Of a stretch of 64,000 bases of DNA, positions 26,924 to 35,641 are shown piece by piece; within the stretch, counting starts at the first letter, position 1, and each line of letters begins with the position of its first letter. A model generated the notes under the pieces. The model saw nothing but the letters and a program-made list of their open reading frames with translations. It made no database searches and was not told the origin of the DNA. Position numbers and translations under genes: made by a program. Where the stretch lies: NCBI RefSeq assembly GCF_006968745.1, contig NZ_CP030118.1, positions 3,174,654-3,238,653 of the forward strand. Direction: 5' to 3'. This stretch comes from Brasilonema sennae CENA114 (GTDB lineage: Bacteria > Cyanobacteriota > Cyanobacteriia > Cyanobacteriales > Nostocaceae).

Positions 26924-28465
26924 ATGAGTCAAAATAACGCGTTAGTCATAGGCATCGACTGTAGCACAACAGCCTGTAAAGCCATTGCATGGAACCAGGA
27001 AGGGAAAGCTGTCGCTTTTGGAAAAGCATTTTATCCACTATTACAACCGCAAGCAAATTGGTACGAACAGGATGCGGCACGGTGGTGGCATAGTACCTGC
27101 GAGGCTATACAACAATTACTAACTCAAATCAACGTATCACAAGTAGAGGCAGTTTGCATTACTCATCAACGGGAAACTTTTGTGGCAGTAGATAGGGAGG
27201 GTAAACCTGTTCGCAATGCGATCGCCTGGATGGATAAACGCAGCCGTAACCAAGTTACTTTCCTAGATGAAAAATTTGGCGGACAATACAACCAAGTTAC
27301 TGGTAAACCCGTCTCTATGACGCCTTCTTTATCTAAAATCATCTGGTTAACCCAACATGAACCAGAAAATGTTGCCCGCACCTATAAATTTTTAGATGTT
27401 CATGGCTTCTTGGTGTATCACCTAACTGGAAATTTTCGTACCAGTTTGGCTTGTGCTGATCCAATGGGAGCAATGAATATGGAAGCTCATTGCTGGGCAA
27501 CAGATTTACTCACGTCACTCGAATTGCGAGAAGAACAATTTGCTGAATTGGTACCACCAGGAGAAGTTATTGGCTATGTCAACGATACTGGTGCTGTTGC
27601 TACAGGATTACCTAAAGGTTTACGAGTCATTGCGGGTGCTGGTGATGGGCAGTGTGCAGGTTTAGGTGCTAATGCTGTGGGCAATAGTCGGGCTTATCTT
27701 AATTTAGGTACGGCAATAGCAAGCGGCATAATCAGTAAGGAGTATTTTGTCAATCCGTCATTTCGCACCATGTATGCACCCATTGCAGGGTCTTATTTTC
27801 TAGAAACTGTTCTTCTTGGTGGTGTCTTTACTCTTACCTGGTTTGTAGAAAAGTTTGCCAGCGACTTACACAACTGCAATCTTAACCTCAGTCCACTAGA
27901 GATACTGGAAACTGCTGCAGCAAAGGTATCTCCTGGCGCTGAAGGATTAATGTTAGTGCCTTACTGGAACAACGTTATGAATCCTTACTGGGATGCTAAT
28001 GCTACTGGTATCACAATTGGTTGGACAGGTACCCACGGTAAAGAACATTTTTACCGAGCTATCTTAGAAGGTATTGCCTTTGAGCAAAGACTTGTAGGGG
28101 ATGCAGTCATGTCAGCCACAAACCAACGTTTTAACGAATATGTAGTCATGGGTGGTGGAAGCACAAGCAATCTTTGGTGTCAAATTTTAGCGGATGTGAC
28201 TGGTATACCAATAGTGCGTTCTACAACCACAGAAGCGACTTGTTTAGGAGCGGGGATTCTCGCAGCAGTTGCAGTTGGATGGTATCCTGATATTGGTACA
28301 GCCGCAAAATGTCTGACTCACACTGCTGAGCGTTTTACGCCTTCTGAGGAAAGGCAGGCTATCTACTCTAAACTTTATAGCGAAGTTTACAAGCCATTAT
28401 TTCCTAGCATTCAGTCGTTGGTAAACAAGCTAACCGATTTAACAACCACTGCCACTAAATTATAG
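26924..28465 (+). CDS. FGGY-family carbohydrate kinase (xylulokinase-like)
   Basis: 513 residues. The N-terminal phosphate loop is GIDCSTTACKAI; later come ITHQRET, AWMDKRS, the adenosine-site GAGDGQCAGLG and VVMGGGSTSNLW. The family transfers phosphate from ATP to pentoses, glycerol or related polyols. The substrate cannot be read from the sequence; xylulokinase-like is the nearest description. The next gene, 25 bases on, encodes a glycerol-3-phosphate-dehydrogenase-like protein, which hints at a polyol or sugar that is phosphorylated and then oxidised. The divergent neighbour is coaT. Confidence 0.88.
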   Translation: MSQNNALVIGIDCSTTACKAIAWNQEGKAVAFGKAFYPLLQPQANWYEQDAARWWHSTCEAIQQLLTQINVSQVEAVCITHQRETFVAVDREGKPVRNAIAWMDKRSRNQVTFLDEKFGGQYNQVTGKPVSMTPSLSKIIWLTQHEPENVARTYKFLDVHGFLVYHLTGNFRTSLACADPMGAMNMEAHCWATDLLTSLELREEQFAELVPPGEVIGYVNDTGAVATGLPKGLRVIAGAGDGQCAGLGANAVGNSRAYLNLGTAIASGIISKEYFVNPSFRTMYAPIAGSYFLETVLLGGVFTLTWFVEKFASDLHNCNLNLSPLEILETAAAKVSPGAEGLMLVPYWNNVMNPYWDANATGITIGWTGTHGKEHFYRAILEGIAFEQRLVGDAVMSATNQRFNEYVVMGGGSTSNLWCQILADVTGIPIVRSTTTEATCLGAGILAAVAVGWYPDIGTAAKCLTHTAERFTPSEERQAIYSKLYSEVYKPLFPSIQSLVNKLTDLTTTATKL

Positions 28466-28490
28466 TCTATAGTCAAGGAATTTTGACAAA

Positions 28491-29561
28491 ATGGCGAAAA
28501 TTCTTATTCTGGGTGCAGGTGTTATGGGGACTGCTATCAGCTTCCCTCTAACTGATAACGGACATATCGTTCATCTAGTCGGAACCCATCTGGACGGTGA
28601 TATTATTTCTAAGCTTCAGGCTGGTTATCCTCATCCTGGGTTACGCTTAAAAGTTGCTGAAAGTCTTAAACCTTATACCCACGACAAATTAGCTGAGGCA
28701 ATAGAGGGTGTAGATTTAGTTGTCTTAGGAGTTAACTCTCATGGTATCGAGTGGGTAGCACAAGCCCTCAGTTCCGTATTGTCTCCAGAAATTCCCATCC
28801 TAGCAGTCACAAAAGGATTAGCAGGAGATGGTGAAAAATTGTCTATTTTGCCAGATGTTCTCCGTGCCGGGTTGCCTGTTAAATATCAAAAGGATGTACA
28901 AATAGCTGCTATTGGTGGTCCTTCCATTGCACAAGAATTGGCAGCTCGTCGTCATACTTGCGTGGTATTTACTGGTACAAATCAAGCTTTACTAGATAAG
29001 CTAGCTGGGTTGTTGCGTACAAATTACTATCACGTCTGGACAAGTACCGACATGATTGGTGTCGAAGTGTGTGTCGCCCTCAAAAATGTCTACGCCTTGG
29101 CAGTGGGCTTGGTGATAGGATTCTTAGAAAAAGAAGGTAAGGCTGCTAATGGTGCTGATATGCACAATCTAGCCGCTGCAATCTTTGCCCAAGGAATGCA
29201 AGAGACAGCTTATTTAGTTGAAAAAATGGGTGGTAAATCCCACAGTGTTTATAGTCTTCCTGGTACTGGTGATTTGTATGTCACCTGTCAAGGTGGACGT
29301 AATAGCCGTATGGGTAGGCTTTTGGGTTTGGATATGCTCTACAGTCAAGCGAAAGCTGAGTATATGCCAAACGATACCATTGAAGGTGCTTCTTTAGCTT
29401 TAGCTATTGGAGAAACTGTGGAAGCAATGGTGAAGCGAGGAGATTTAGATGGAGAAGCTTTACCTTTATTGCGTACTATGATTGCAATTGTCTGTGATGA
29501 TGCACCTGCAAATATTCCTTGGGATAAATTTTTTGCAAATGCTGCGAAAGAATTTAGGTAG
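28491..29561 (+). CDS. NAD(P)-dependent glycerol-3-phosphate dehydrogenase-like protein
   Basis: 356 residues. The Rossmann motif is GAGVMGTAIS; typical GpsA blocks follow: VTKGL, AAIGGPSIAQELA, ALKNVYALAVG with the catalytic Lys, and LPGTGDLYVTC with NSRMGR. It differs from housekeeping GpsA in spacing and sequence and is coupled to an FGGY kinase, so it may act on another phosphorylated polyol. It is 25 bases after the kinase and 6 bases before coaR, all on one strand, which suggests one operon. Confidence 0.85.
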   Translation: MAKILILGAGVMGTAISFPLTDNGHIVHLVGTHLDGDIISKLQAGYPHPGLRLKVAESLKPYTHDKLAEAIEGVDLVVLGVNSHGIEWVAQALSSVLSPEIPILAVTKGLAGDGEKLSILPDVLRAGLPVKYQKDVQIAAIGGPSIAQELAARRHTCVVFTGTNQALLDKLAGLLRTNYYHVWTSTDMIGVEVCVALKNVYALAVGLVIGFLEKEGKAANGADMHNLAAAIFAQGMQETAYLVEKMGGKSHSVYSLPGTGDLYVTCQGGRNSRMGRLLGLDMLYSQAKAEYMPNDTIEGASLALAIGETVEAMVKRGDLDGEALPLLRTMIAIVCDDAPANIPWDKFFANAAKEFR

Positions 29562-29567
29562 TGGGGT

Positions 29568-30674
29568 ATGACAACACTGACTATCAAAGAATTCACTCAA
29601 GCAGTGGGAGGCGGGATGACTCCGCGGATGGTTCGCCATTACCATCAACTGGGGTTACTTCCTCAACCAGTGCGATCGCCCAGCAACTACCGCCTCTACA
29701 CCCAAAAAGACGTTCTCAGGTTACAACGCATCGTCGCACTCAAGCAGCAAGGGTTTCAACTCAACCACATCCGCCAAATACTGGAAGTGGAACCAGAAGA
29801 AGACACAACTGCTAGTTTGATGACGCAACTGCAGCAACAATATCGCGCAGTCATACAGCAAATTTCACAACTACGGCAAACAGCATCTGCATTGGAAGGG
29901 TTACTAGGGCGCGATCGCGATTGTGAAATCATCCAAGCTGAAGTTTTGGCACAACTCAAGCTACTGGAGGTAGATACTCAAACAGGACTCGGCGGACTGG
30001 AAAAACTCTGGAATGGGTTGGATGCTCAAGTTCATGCTCATCCAGAAGCTTTTGCAGAATCCTTGGAACGCTTGCTACCTGAGTTTTCTAGCCGTTCTGA
30101 AATTGAACAAGACTTGATCTCAAACCTGGTTTTAGCTTGTGGAGATGTTAGTTTAGCGTCGTTTGTCAGGTTGAGTGATCGGGCGATCGCCACAAGTCGT
30201 GAAGTCCTCAAATCCGGCTGTCAGATAGTTGCGGATATTCCAACGGTAGCTGCTGCGTTGGATACAACTCGGTTAGCTCATTTGGGATGTCCGGTAGAAA
30301 CGTTGATTGATAACTCTCATATTACGACAGCCACAGAAGCAGAAAAAGCATTTTGGCAGGATCAAAAATGGCAGGAAAAATTACAGCAAGTCTCCCCAGG
30401 TTGTGTGTTGGTGATTGGCTATGCTCCTAGTGTGCTGCTTTCTGTATGTAAAGCCATTCAAAACCAAGAAATTCAACCAGCGCTAGTCATTGGTATGCCC
30501 ATTGGCTTTAGTCATGCTCCAGCTGCTAAGCGACAATTGATGCAATCATGCGTACCTTTTATTACAGTTGAAGGAACTTTGGGAGGCGGCTTGTTAGCTG
30601 CGACTGTCCTGAATTCTTTGGTAGAGTCACTTATTGAAAAACCTGATTGTCATTGTTACTTACGTCACTCTTAA
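29568..30674 (+). CDS. coaR: CoaR-type cobalt-responsive MerR regulator
   Basis: 368 residues. The N-terminal MerR helix-turn-helix (TPRMVRHYHQLGLLPQPVR, then NYRLYTQKDVLRLQRI) is followed by a dimer coiled coil. The C-terminal ~200 residues resemble precorrin-8X methylmutase (CbiC/CobH): SRSEIEQDL, ADIPTVAAALD, GMPIGFSHAPAAKRQL, TVEGTLGGGLLAA. The protein ends CHCYLRHS, and the Cys-His-Cys is the cobalt-sensing motif known from Synechocystis CoaR. It should activate coaT through the dyad at 26837. In this genome it is separated from coaT by the kinase and dehydrogenase genes and follows the dehydrogenase by 6 bases. Confidence 0.92.
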   Translation: MTTLTIKEFTQAVGGGMTPRMVRHYHQLGLLPQPVRSPSNYRLYTQKDVLRLQRIVALKQQGFQLNHIRQILEVEPEEDTTASLMTQLQQQYRAVIQQISQLRQTASALEGLLGRDRDCEIIQAEVLAQLKLLEVDTQTGLGGLEKLWNGLDAQVHAHPEAFAESLERLLPEFSSRSEIEQDLISNLVLACGDVSLASFVRLSDRAIATSREVLKSGCQIVADIPTVAAALDTTRLAHLGCPVETLIDNSHITTATEAEKAFWQDQKWQEKLQQVSPGCVLVIGYAPSVLLSVCKAIQNQEIQPALVIGMPIGFSHAPAAKRQLMQSCVPFITVEGTLGGGLLAATVLNSLVESLIEKPDCHCYLRHS

Positions 30675-30778
30675 TACTTGTATAGAAAAGTTTCCCCAGC
30701 ACTGTTTCCGAATTGAACATTTGAGAATAAGATCCAATATCGTTGTGAATCAAAAACTAGGACAAAACAAACTAAACG

Positions 30779-31771
30779 ATGAGATTAGCTGTTTATGGCA
30801 AAGGAGGAAGTGGAAAAACCACTATTAGTACCTGCCTTCTGCAATTTCTGAACTATTTCTGTGACTTCCAAGTTTTAGGTATTGATGGCGATCACAATTT
30901 GCATCTAGCTGAAGAACTGGGTGCAACGCCCGTCGAAATGCAGCGGGGAGATTTGGGAACTGCACGAGATATTGGTAATGATTTAGATTGGTTGCGTTCT
31001 TACTTTGCTGGTACCAATCCGAGAATTACTGCTGATTTACCCATGATAAAAACAACTCCGCCTGGGGAAGGATCGCGTTTGTTGCGGTTAAGAGAACCAG
31101 CCGAGTGGCGCGAACGCTATGTCACTCTCATTGATGGAGTTGAATTGATTCGGGTTGGTGATTTTACACAAGACGATTATCGCAAGAAGTGCTTTCATAG
31201 CAAAACAGGGGCGATTGAGATTTTCTTAAAGCACGTTTGGGAAGATCACAACGAGGCGATTATTGTTGATATGTCAGCAGGGAAAGATGTTTTCGCTTCA
31301 CCCTTACCAAGCTTGTTCGACAGAAATATCTATGTTGTCAAACCAACGCGCAAGTCAGTCAGCAATGCAGGAGATTTTCTCGCACACGCCAAAAACTTTG
31401 GTCTTGACATGCTAGTCGTGGCGACTGACATCCGTTCCCGTCAGGAAGTCCCAGCAATTGAAAATTATCTCATGCGAACTGTAGATGCAGTCATTCCCCA
31501 CGACGCATTTTTTGTCCAACGGGACTCGTTAGTTCTGTCTCGTCCACCTCATGTGCGCGAAGCCAGCTTCACGGTGTTGGATGCATTCTACAACTTTACC
31601 GATTTATTGCGTCAGCTTCCCTCACATAACTGGGAAAATCTGCTAACTCGAATGCTTTACCATCACGAAGAAACTGCACATGATTGGGCAGGAGTCAACT
31701 TTACAGCACAAATTCAACCTGGTTTCAATCCATTTGAGCGCTTTCAAAGCAACAAACTCGCTACAGCTTAA
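30779..31771 (+). CDS. CooC/MinD-like P-loop ATPase
   Basis: 330 residues. It starts with a deviant Walker A (AVYGKGGSGKTTIS) with the extra Lys found in MinD/NifH/CooC proteins. The next strand reads VLGIDGDHNLHLAEELG where relatives usually have D-x-D-x-N. A central IIVDMSAGKDV is the Walker B/switch region. CooC-type ATPases help insert metals (nickel) into enzymes. It stands 104 bases after coaR on the same strand, so a link to metal handling is tempting but only inferred. No partner enzyme is seen. Confidence 0.75.
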   Translation: MRLAVYGKGGSGKTTISTCLLQFLNYFCDFQVLGIDGDHNLHLAEELGATPVEMQRGDLGTARDIGNDLDWLRSYFAGTNPRITADLPMIKTTPPGEGSRLLRLREPAEWRERYVTLIDGVELIRVGDFTQDDYRKKCFHSKTGAIEIFLKHVWEDHNEAIIVDMSAGKDVFASPLPSLFDRNIYVVKPTRKSVSNAGDFLAHAKNFGLDMLVVATDIRSRQEVPAIENYLMRTVDAVIPHDAFFVQRDSLVLSRPPHVREASFTVLDAFYNFTDLLRQLPSHNWENLLTRMLYHHEETAHDWAGVNFTAQIQPGFNPFERFQSNKLATA

Positions 31772-31892
31772 CAGTTATCAGTTATCAGTTTGAAGAAGAA
31801 TTCAGAATACAGCAATTCTTGATTCAGAAGGAAGAAATAAAGAATTCCGACTTCTGACTCCTGACTCCTTCACTGTTCCCTGTTCCCTGTTA
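31772..31892. repeat. STRR-type tandem repeats
   Basis: Two short arrays: (CAGTTAT) units right after the ATPase stop, and (CTGTTCC) units near 31870-31892, with simple TTCAGAA-like repeats between them. Confidence 0.75.
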
Positions 31893-31937
31893 ATGGTATA
31901 ATAACCCAGAAAAATACAAAAAGGAATTAATTTAACT

Positions 31938-33032
31938 GTGATTGGCGTTGCTGTTATTGGCACGGGATTTGGTCAGAAAGTCCATATTCCTGGATTTCTG
32001 GCTCATCCTCAGACACAGATCGTTGCTGTATATAACCAAGATTTAAATAAAGCTAAAGCGATCGCACAATCCTACAATATTCCTCACGCCTGCAACACCA
32101 TCACAGATATCGTTAGGCTGCAAGAAGTCCAAGCAGTAAGCATTTCCACACCGCCATTTTTGCATTACGAAATGGCAAAAGCAGCGCTGCAAGCAGGAAA
32201 ACATATATTAATCGAAAAACCCACAACTCTAAATGCAGCCGAAGCTAAAGAACTTTACCAGTTAGCCCAAAAAGCAGGCGTGATTGCAGTTGTAGATTTT
32301 GAATTTCGGTTTGTACCAGGATGGCAATTATTTTCGGAACTGTTGTCACAAGGTTATGTGGGTTCAAAGCGTTTGATTAGAATTGATTGGCTAGGTTCTT
32401 CTCGTGCTGATGCTGGACGCCCTTGGAACTGGTATTCTCGTAAAGACCAAGGAGGCGGTGCATTGGGATCTTTGGGTTCTCACACTTTTGATTATATTCA
32501 TTGGCTGTTTGGTCCTGTACGCAAGTTAAACGCCCATTTCACTACGGCGATCGCCGAACGACTAGACTCCAACACTGGAGAATTAAAGCCCGTAGAAACC
32601 GATGACACCTGTATGCTGATGTTAGAGTTGGCAGATGGGACACCTTGTCAAGTTTCTATCAGTGCTGTGGTTCATGCATCGCGTACTCATTGGATAGAAG
32701 TGTATGGCGATCGCGCGACTTTAGTATTAGGAAGTGAAAATCAAAAAGATTACGTACATGGGTTTCGTGTTTTGTCTTCTCAACCAGGTAAAACATTAAC
32801 TGAAATTGAAATTCCCAATCGGTTATTGTTTCCAGAAAATCACTCTGATGGTCGTATTTCTGCGTTTGTGAGAGTTGTAGATGAATGGGTGCAAGGAATT
32901 GAATCCAAAAAACAAATCGTTCCATCCTTACGAGAAGGAATTTACTCTCAGTTATTAATGGATTTATCCCATGAATCTAATAACAGTTCAAGTTGGGTAA
33001 ATGTACCAAGCTTGGAAGAATTTCTTGCTTAA
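31938..33032 (+). CDS. Gfo/Idh/MocA-family oxidoreductase
   Basis: 364 residues starting at GTG 31938, with AAGGA upstream. The NAD(P)-binding motif is VIGTGFGQKVHIPGF; the family Glu-Lys-Pro is in HILIEKPTTLNAAEA; and the C-terminal alpha/beta half has GGALGSLGSHTFDYIHWLFG, with the His of the active site. The family oxidises or isomerises sugars, inositols or biliverdin. The substrate is not evident. Separate promoter; a terminator lies ~190 bases downstream. Confidence 0.9.
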   Translation: MIGVAVIGTGFGQKVHIPGFLAHPQTQIVAVYNQDLNKAKAIAQSYNIPHACNTITDIVRLQEVQAVSISTPPFLHYEMAKAALQAGKHILIEKPTTLNAAEAKELYQLAQKAGVIAVVDFEFRFVPGWQLFSELLSQGYVGSKRLIRIDWLGSSRADAGRPWNWYSRKDQGGGALGSLGSHTFDYIHWLFGPVRKLNAHFTTAIAERLDSNTGELKPVETDDTCMLMLELADGTPCQVSISAVVHASRTHWIEVYGDRATLVLGSENQKDYVHGFRVLSSQPGKTLTEIEIPNRLLFPENHSDGRISAFVRVVDEWVQGIESKKQIVPSLREGIYSQLLMDLSHESNNSSSWVNVPSLEEFLA

Positions 33033-33218
33033 TAGTAGGGTAATTAACGTTTCATCGTAAACCTTACTTCATGACTTATTAAATAAAAAATTATAAACTA
33101 ACAGCATGTATACACCATCACGATTTTCAGCTTTCTATCTTTTGGATGGGGTGCGAGAGCTTGTTTATAGATCAAAATAGAAACGTCACAGGAAACCTGT
33201 TTTGGCAAAGACCTTCAT

Positions 33219-33241
33219 CCCCGACATGCTCGGGGTTTTTT
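33219..33241 (+). terminator. Intrinsic terminator 1
   Basis: Stem CCCCGA / TCGGGG with a 5-base loop, then six T residues. It ends the oxidoreductase transcript or a small RNA just before it. Confidence 0.85.
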
Positions 33242-33460
33242 ATAATTGATAGGATTTAGTCATTCAGGCTATTTTTTAAATTTGAATCTAGTTTTTCGTA
33301 AACAATTTCGGCTTTTTTCTTAAACTTTCATCTTGAAAAAAATATGTATATTCAGTTACATATTTACGTTTTACTCCTTTAGGATGGTGTGAAATTGTTT
33401 TCTTCAAATGAAAATACAATACAACACTGGAATACGCTGCATAAATAAAAGCACAGCATA

Positions 33461-33487
33461 CCCCGACAAGATCGGGGTTTTTTTTGG
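33461..33487 (+). terminator. Intrinsic terminator 2
   Basis: The same stem CCCCGA / TCGGGG with a different loop and eight T residues. With no gene between it and terminator 1, it suggests a separate short transcript. Confidence 0.85.
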
Positions 33488-33539
33488 ATATAGTTGTATT
33501 TACACACAACTCATTGAATCACCCTAAATTTTGGCAAAA

Positions 33540-33685
33540 CCGCCCTGTCGGGCACCCCTCTCCTTTATAAGGAGAGGGGCAGGGGTGAGGTAATTTCTAC
33601 GGTGTATACACAACTCATCAAATGACTCAAAACTCGGAACCTCACCCTGCCCTGTCGGGCATCCCTCTCCTTATTAAGGAGAGGG
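33540..33685. repeat. Two copies of the CTCTCCTT-AAGGAGAG dispersed repeat
   Basis: Copies at 33540-33591 and 33640-33685 (CCCTGTCGGGCA...CTCTCCTT...AAGGAGAGG, with GGTGAGG or CCTCACC ends) lie in opposite relative orientation, about 50 bases apart. Confidence 0.85.
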
Positions 33686-33800
33686 AAAAATTTTGAAGAT
33701 TGGGTTTTGTTCCTACTCACCCGGAATTCACACCTAGCAAGCTGTATGTAATATAGAATTATTCACTTATTAAACAGAATTTCCTGCAGCCGCGCCAACT

Positions 33801-34361
33801 ATGGCAAGCGGAAAGTTGTTAAAACTTAAAACAAGCAACTATATATATAGTGACAACAAACTCATGCCTAGAATAGACCCCGCCAAACTAAAAAAAGTCT
33901 CTGTCAGCCTTCCCTTTGGCATCGGTTCCGCTGAATGGCAAGCCGATCCAACAGAACGTCGGGCTGCATGGTCGTTGTATGTTGAACTTGTTACCCGGAT
34001 TGCTGTTCAACCTCTGGAAATTGACGAAGGACTGTTGCGTGAAGCGCTGACATCTTTATATAGTTTATTTGGCATCACACGGGAAGTCCTCAAACAAGCT
34101 GGACCAGATGTTGGTGCATCGCGTGAGTCAGTGGGAGGTATTGCTATAGCGGTGCTGAATAAGGGTTTGCGTCCTTTTCTTGCCAAATGGCATCCACTGT
34201 TGCAGACATGGGAAGCACAGCGTCCTCCTCACCTGAGTCTAAAAGAGCATGAGCGCAATTGGTCGCAAGAAGCGAATTTGCGGTATGAGTTGGAAGCGTT
34301 GAGAAGGGATTTGGAACAATATGCAAATGCTTTGGCAATCATTGCTGGTGTAGAACAGTAG
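33801..34361 (+). CDS. Unknown protein encoded next to the TIR-GUN4 gene
   Basis: Up to 186 residues; the internal Met at codon 22 (MPRIDPAKLKKVSVSLPFGI) at 33864 is the more natural start, because the first 21 residues look unlike a folded N-terminus. I do not recognise the family. It is mostly helical, with ERRAAWSLYVELVTRIAVQ in the middle and a C-terminal helix (LRYELEALRRDLEQYANALA) that could form a coiled coil. No membrane segment. It ends 17 bases before the TIR-GUN4 start, so they are co-transcribed and may form a complex or toxin/regulator pair. Confidence 0.75.
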   Translation: MASGKLLKLKTSNYIYSDNKLMPRIDPAKLKKVSVSLPFGIGSAEWQADPTERRAAWSLYVELVTRIAVQPLEIDEGLLREALTSLYSLFGITREVLKQAGPDVGASRESVGGIAIAVLNKGLRPFLAKWHPLLQTWEAQRPPHLSLKEHERNWSQEANLRYELEALRRDLEQYANALAIIAGVEQ

Positions 34362-34378
34362 TGGGGAAAAGCTGAGAT

Positions 34379-35410
34379 ATGACCACATCCCAAGATTATG
34401 AAGTCTTCCTTTGTCACAACAGCAAAGAAAAACAACAAGTAGAAAGAATTAGGGCTCAGCTAAAGCAGCAAGGTATTTTAGCTTGGCTGGATAAGTATGA
34501 TTTTGAGCCGTTTAGACCTTGGCAAGATCAACTAGAAGAAATTATTCCTCAGATAAAGGCTGTAGCCGTATTCATTGGTTCATCAGGAGTAGGACCGTGG
34601 GCAAATATTGAAATGCGAGAGTTTTTGGTTGAATTCGCTAGCCGCCAGCTTCGCATGGGGTTGGTTATATTGCCTGATTGTCCTCAAGAACTTATAAACA
34701 GCGTTCCTAGATTTATAAAGAGTTTTCATTGGGTTGATTTTCGCCAGCAAGAACCCGATCCAATGGAACAGCTTATTTGGGGCATAACTGGGCACAAGCC
34801 AGTGCCAACTCTGAAGGTGATCCCACAAAGTCAAAGCGATGACCTCAGTAGTGAACCGAACAAAGAAGTCCCCACTACCCAAGAACTGAGAAACCCAGAA
34901 GTTATTAAAACTCAAAACACCCCGCAAAATCAACGAGATGATTCAGGTGATGACCTCAGCAGTGAACGCGGTGTAAACTACACCAAATTACGAAATTTGC
35001 TAAAAGCAGGACAGTGGAAAGAAGCGGATCTCGAAACTGTTACTTTCATGCTCAAGGCAGCTGGCAGAGAAATAGAAAGCTGGCTGGATATCGAATCCAT
35101 CAAAAACTTTCCCTGCACTGACCTCCGCACAATTGACCAACTTTGGGTAAAATACAGTAGTGGGCGCTTTGGCTTTAGTGTGCAAAAGCGTGTTTGGGAA
35201 AGTGTGGGTAAAGACTATGAAAAGTTTGGCGATCGCGTGGGTTGGCGCAAAGGAATGCCTTGGAAGAAAGAGTGGCTGTATTACAATGAATTAACCTTCT
35301 CCACAAAAGCCCCCCAAGGACATCTCCCTGTTTGGGGTTTTAGGGGGGTGAAGAAGAATGAAGACTTATGGCCAGATCTCTTTTCTCGCGTCCAGACTTG
35401 TAAACTGTAA
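34379..35410 (+). CDS. TIR-GUN4 fusion protein
   Basis: 343 residues. Residues 1-~140 are a TIR domain: YEVFLCHNSKEKQQVERI, then GILAWLDKYDFEPFRPW, AVFIGSSGVGPWANIEMREF (the Glu here is the likely NADase residue). A polar linker (~145-200) with two near-repeats of DDLSSE follows. Residues ~203-343 are a GUN4 domain: LRNLLKAGQWKEADLETVTF, IESIKNFPCTDLRTIDQLW, SGRFGFSVQKRVWES. GUN4 binds protoporphyrin IX and Mg-protoporphyrin and stimulates Mg chelatase. The fusion suggests that tetrapyrrole or singlet-oxygen status gates a TIR enzyme; this is inference. Confidence 0.88.
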   Translation: MTTSQDYEVFLCHNSKEKQQVERIRAQLKQQGILAWLDKYDFEPFRPWQDQLEEIIPQIKAVAVFIGSSGVGPWANIEMREFLVEFASRQLRMGLVILPDCPQELINSVPRFIKSFHWVDFRQQEPDPMEQLIWGITGHKPVPTLKVIPQSQSDDLSSEPNKEVPTTQELRNPEVIKTQNTPQNQRDDSGDDLSSERGVNYTKLRNLLKAGQWKEADLETVTFMLKAAGREIESWLDIESIKNFPCTDLRTIDQLWVKYSSGRFGFSVQKRVWESVGKDYEKFGDRVGWRKGMPWKKEWLYYNELTFSTKAPQGHLPVWGFRGVKKNEDLWPDLFSRVQTCKL

Positions 35411-35477
35411 CATATAAGGCTCACACAGAATTGTAAAGATTCGCAAGCAAGTGATTTTCCACGAAGTATTACGGTTT

Positions 35478-35633
35478 CTACGTTTTCGTTACCTGGCACT
35501 GCATCCAATTTGGATCTTCTTCTTGTGCTTGTAGTACGATGCTGGCGAATTGTGGGTTATAACAATTCGCGAAGATAAACTTGCACGCCACTTCTTCTAT
35601 TTCTTGGTTCGTTGCTTCCCAGTCATTTTGCAT
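35478..35633 (-). CDS. Possible 51-residue protein in the toxin-antitoxin operon
   Basis: ATG 35633 lies 8 bases after the antitoxin stop on the same strand. The product (MQNDWEATNQEIEEVACKFI at the start) is acidic and helical with no known family. Codon use looks natural. The tight spacing makes an operon likely; the weak Shine-Dalgarno lowers confidence. Confidence 0.4.
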   Translation of the reverse strand: MQNDWEATNQEIEEVACKFIFANCYNPQFASIVLQAQEEDPNWMQCQVTKT

Positions 35634-35641
35634 CTACGCAC

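Larger units (their letters stand above)
33033..33800. other. Intergenic region with two terminators and dispersed repeats
   Basis: About 770 bases. It holds two near-identical intrinsic terminators ~240 bases apart and two copies of a dispersed palindromic repeat. The stretches before each terminator (about 33060-33218 and 33242-33460) code for nothing recognisable and are candidates for small RNAs. A leftward 73-codon frame across the second terminator looks like chance. Confidence 0.5.

Noticed and set aside
33288..33509. 73-codon leftward frame
   Set aside because: It crosses an intrinsic terminator and repeat-free AT-rich DNA and shows no family features.
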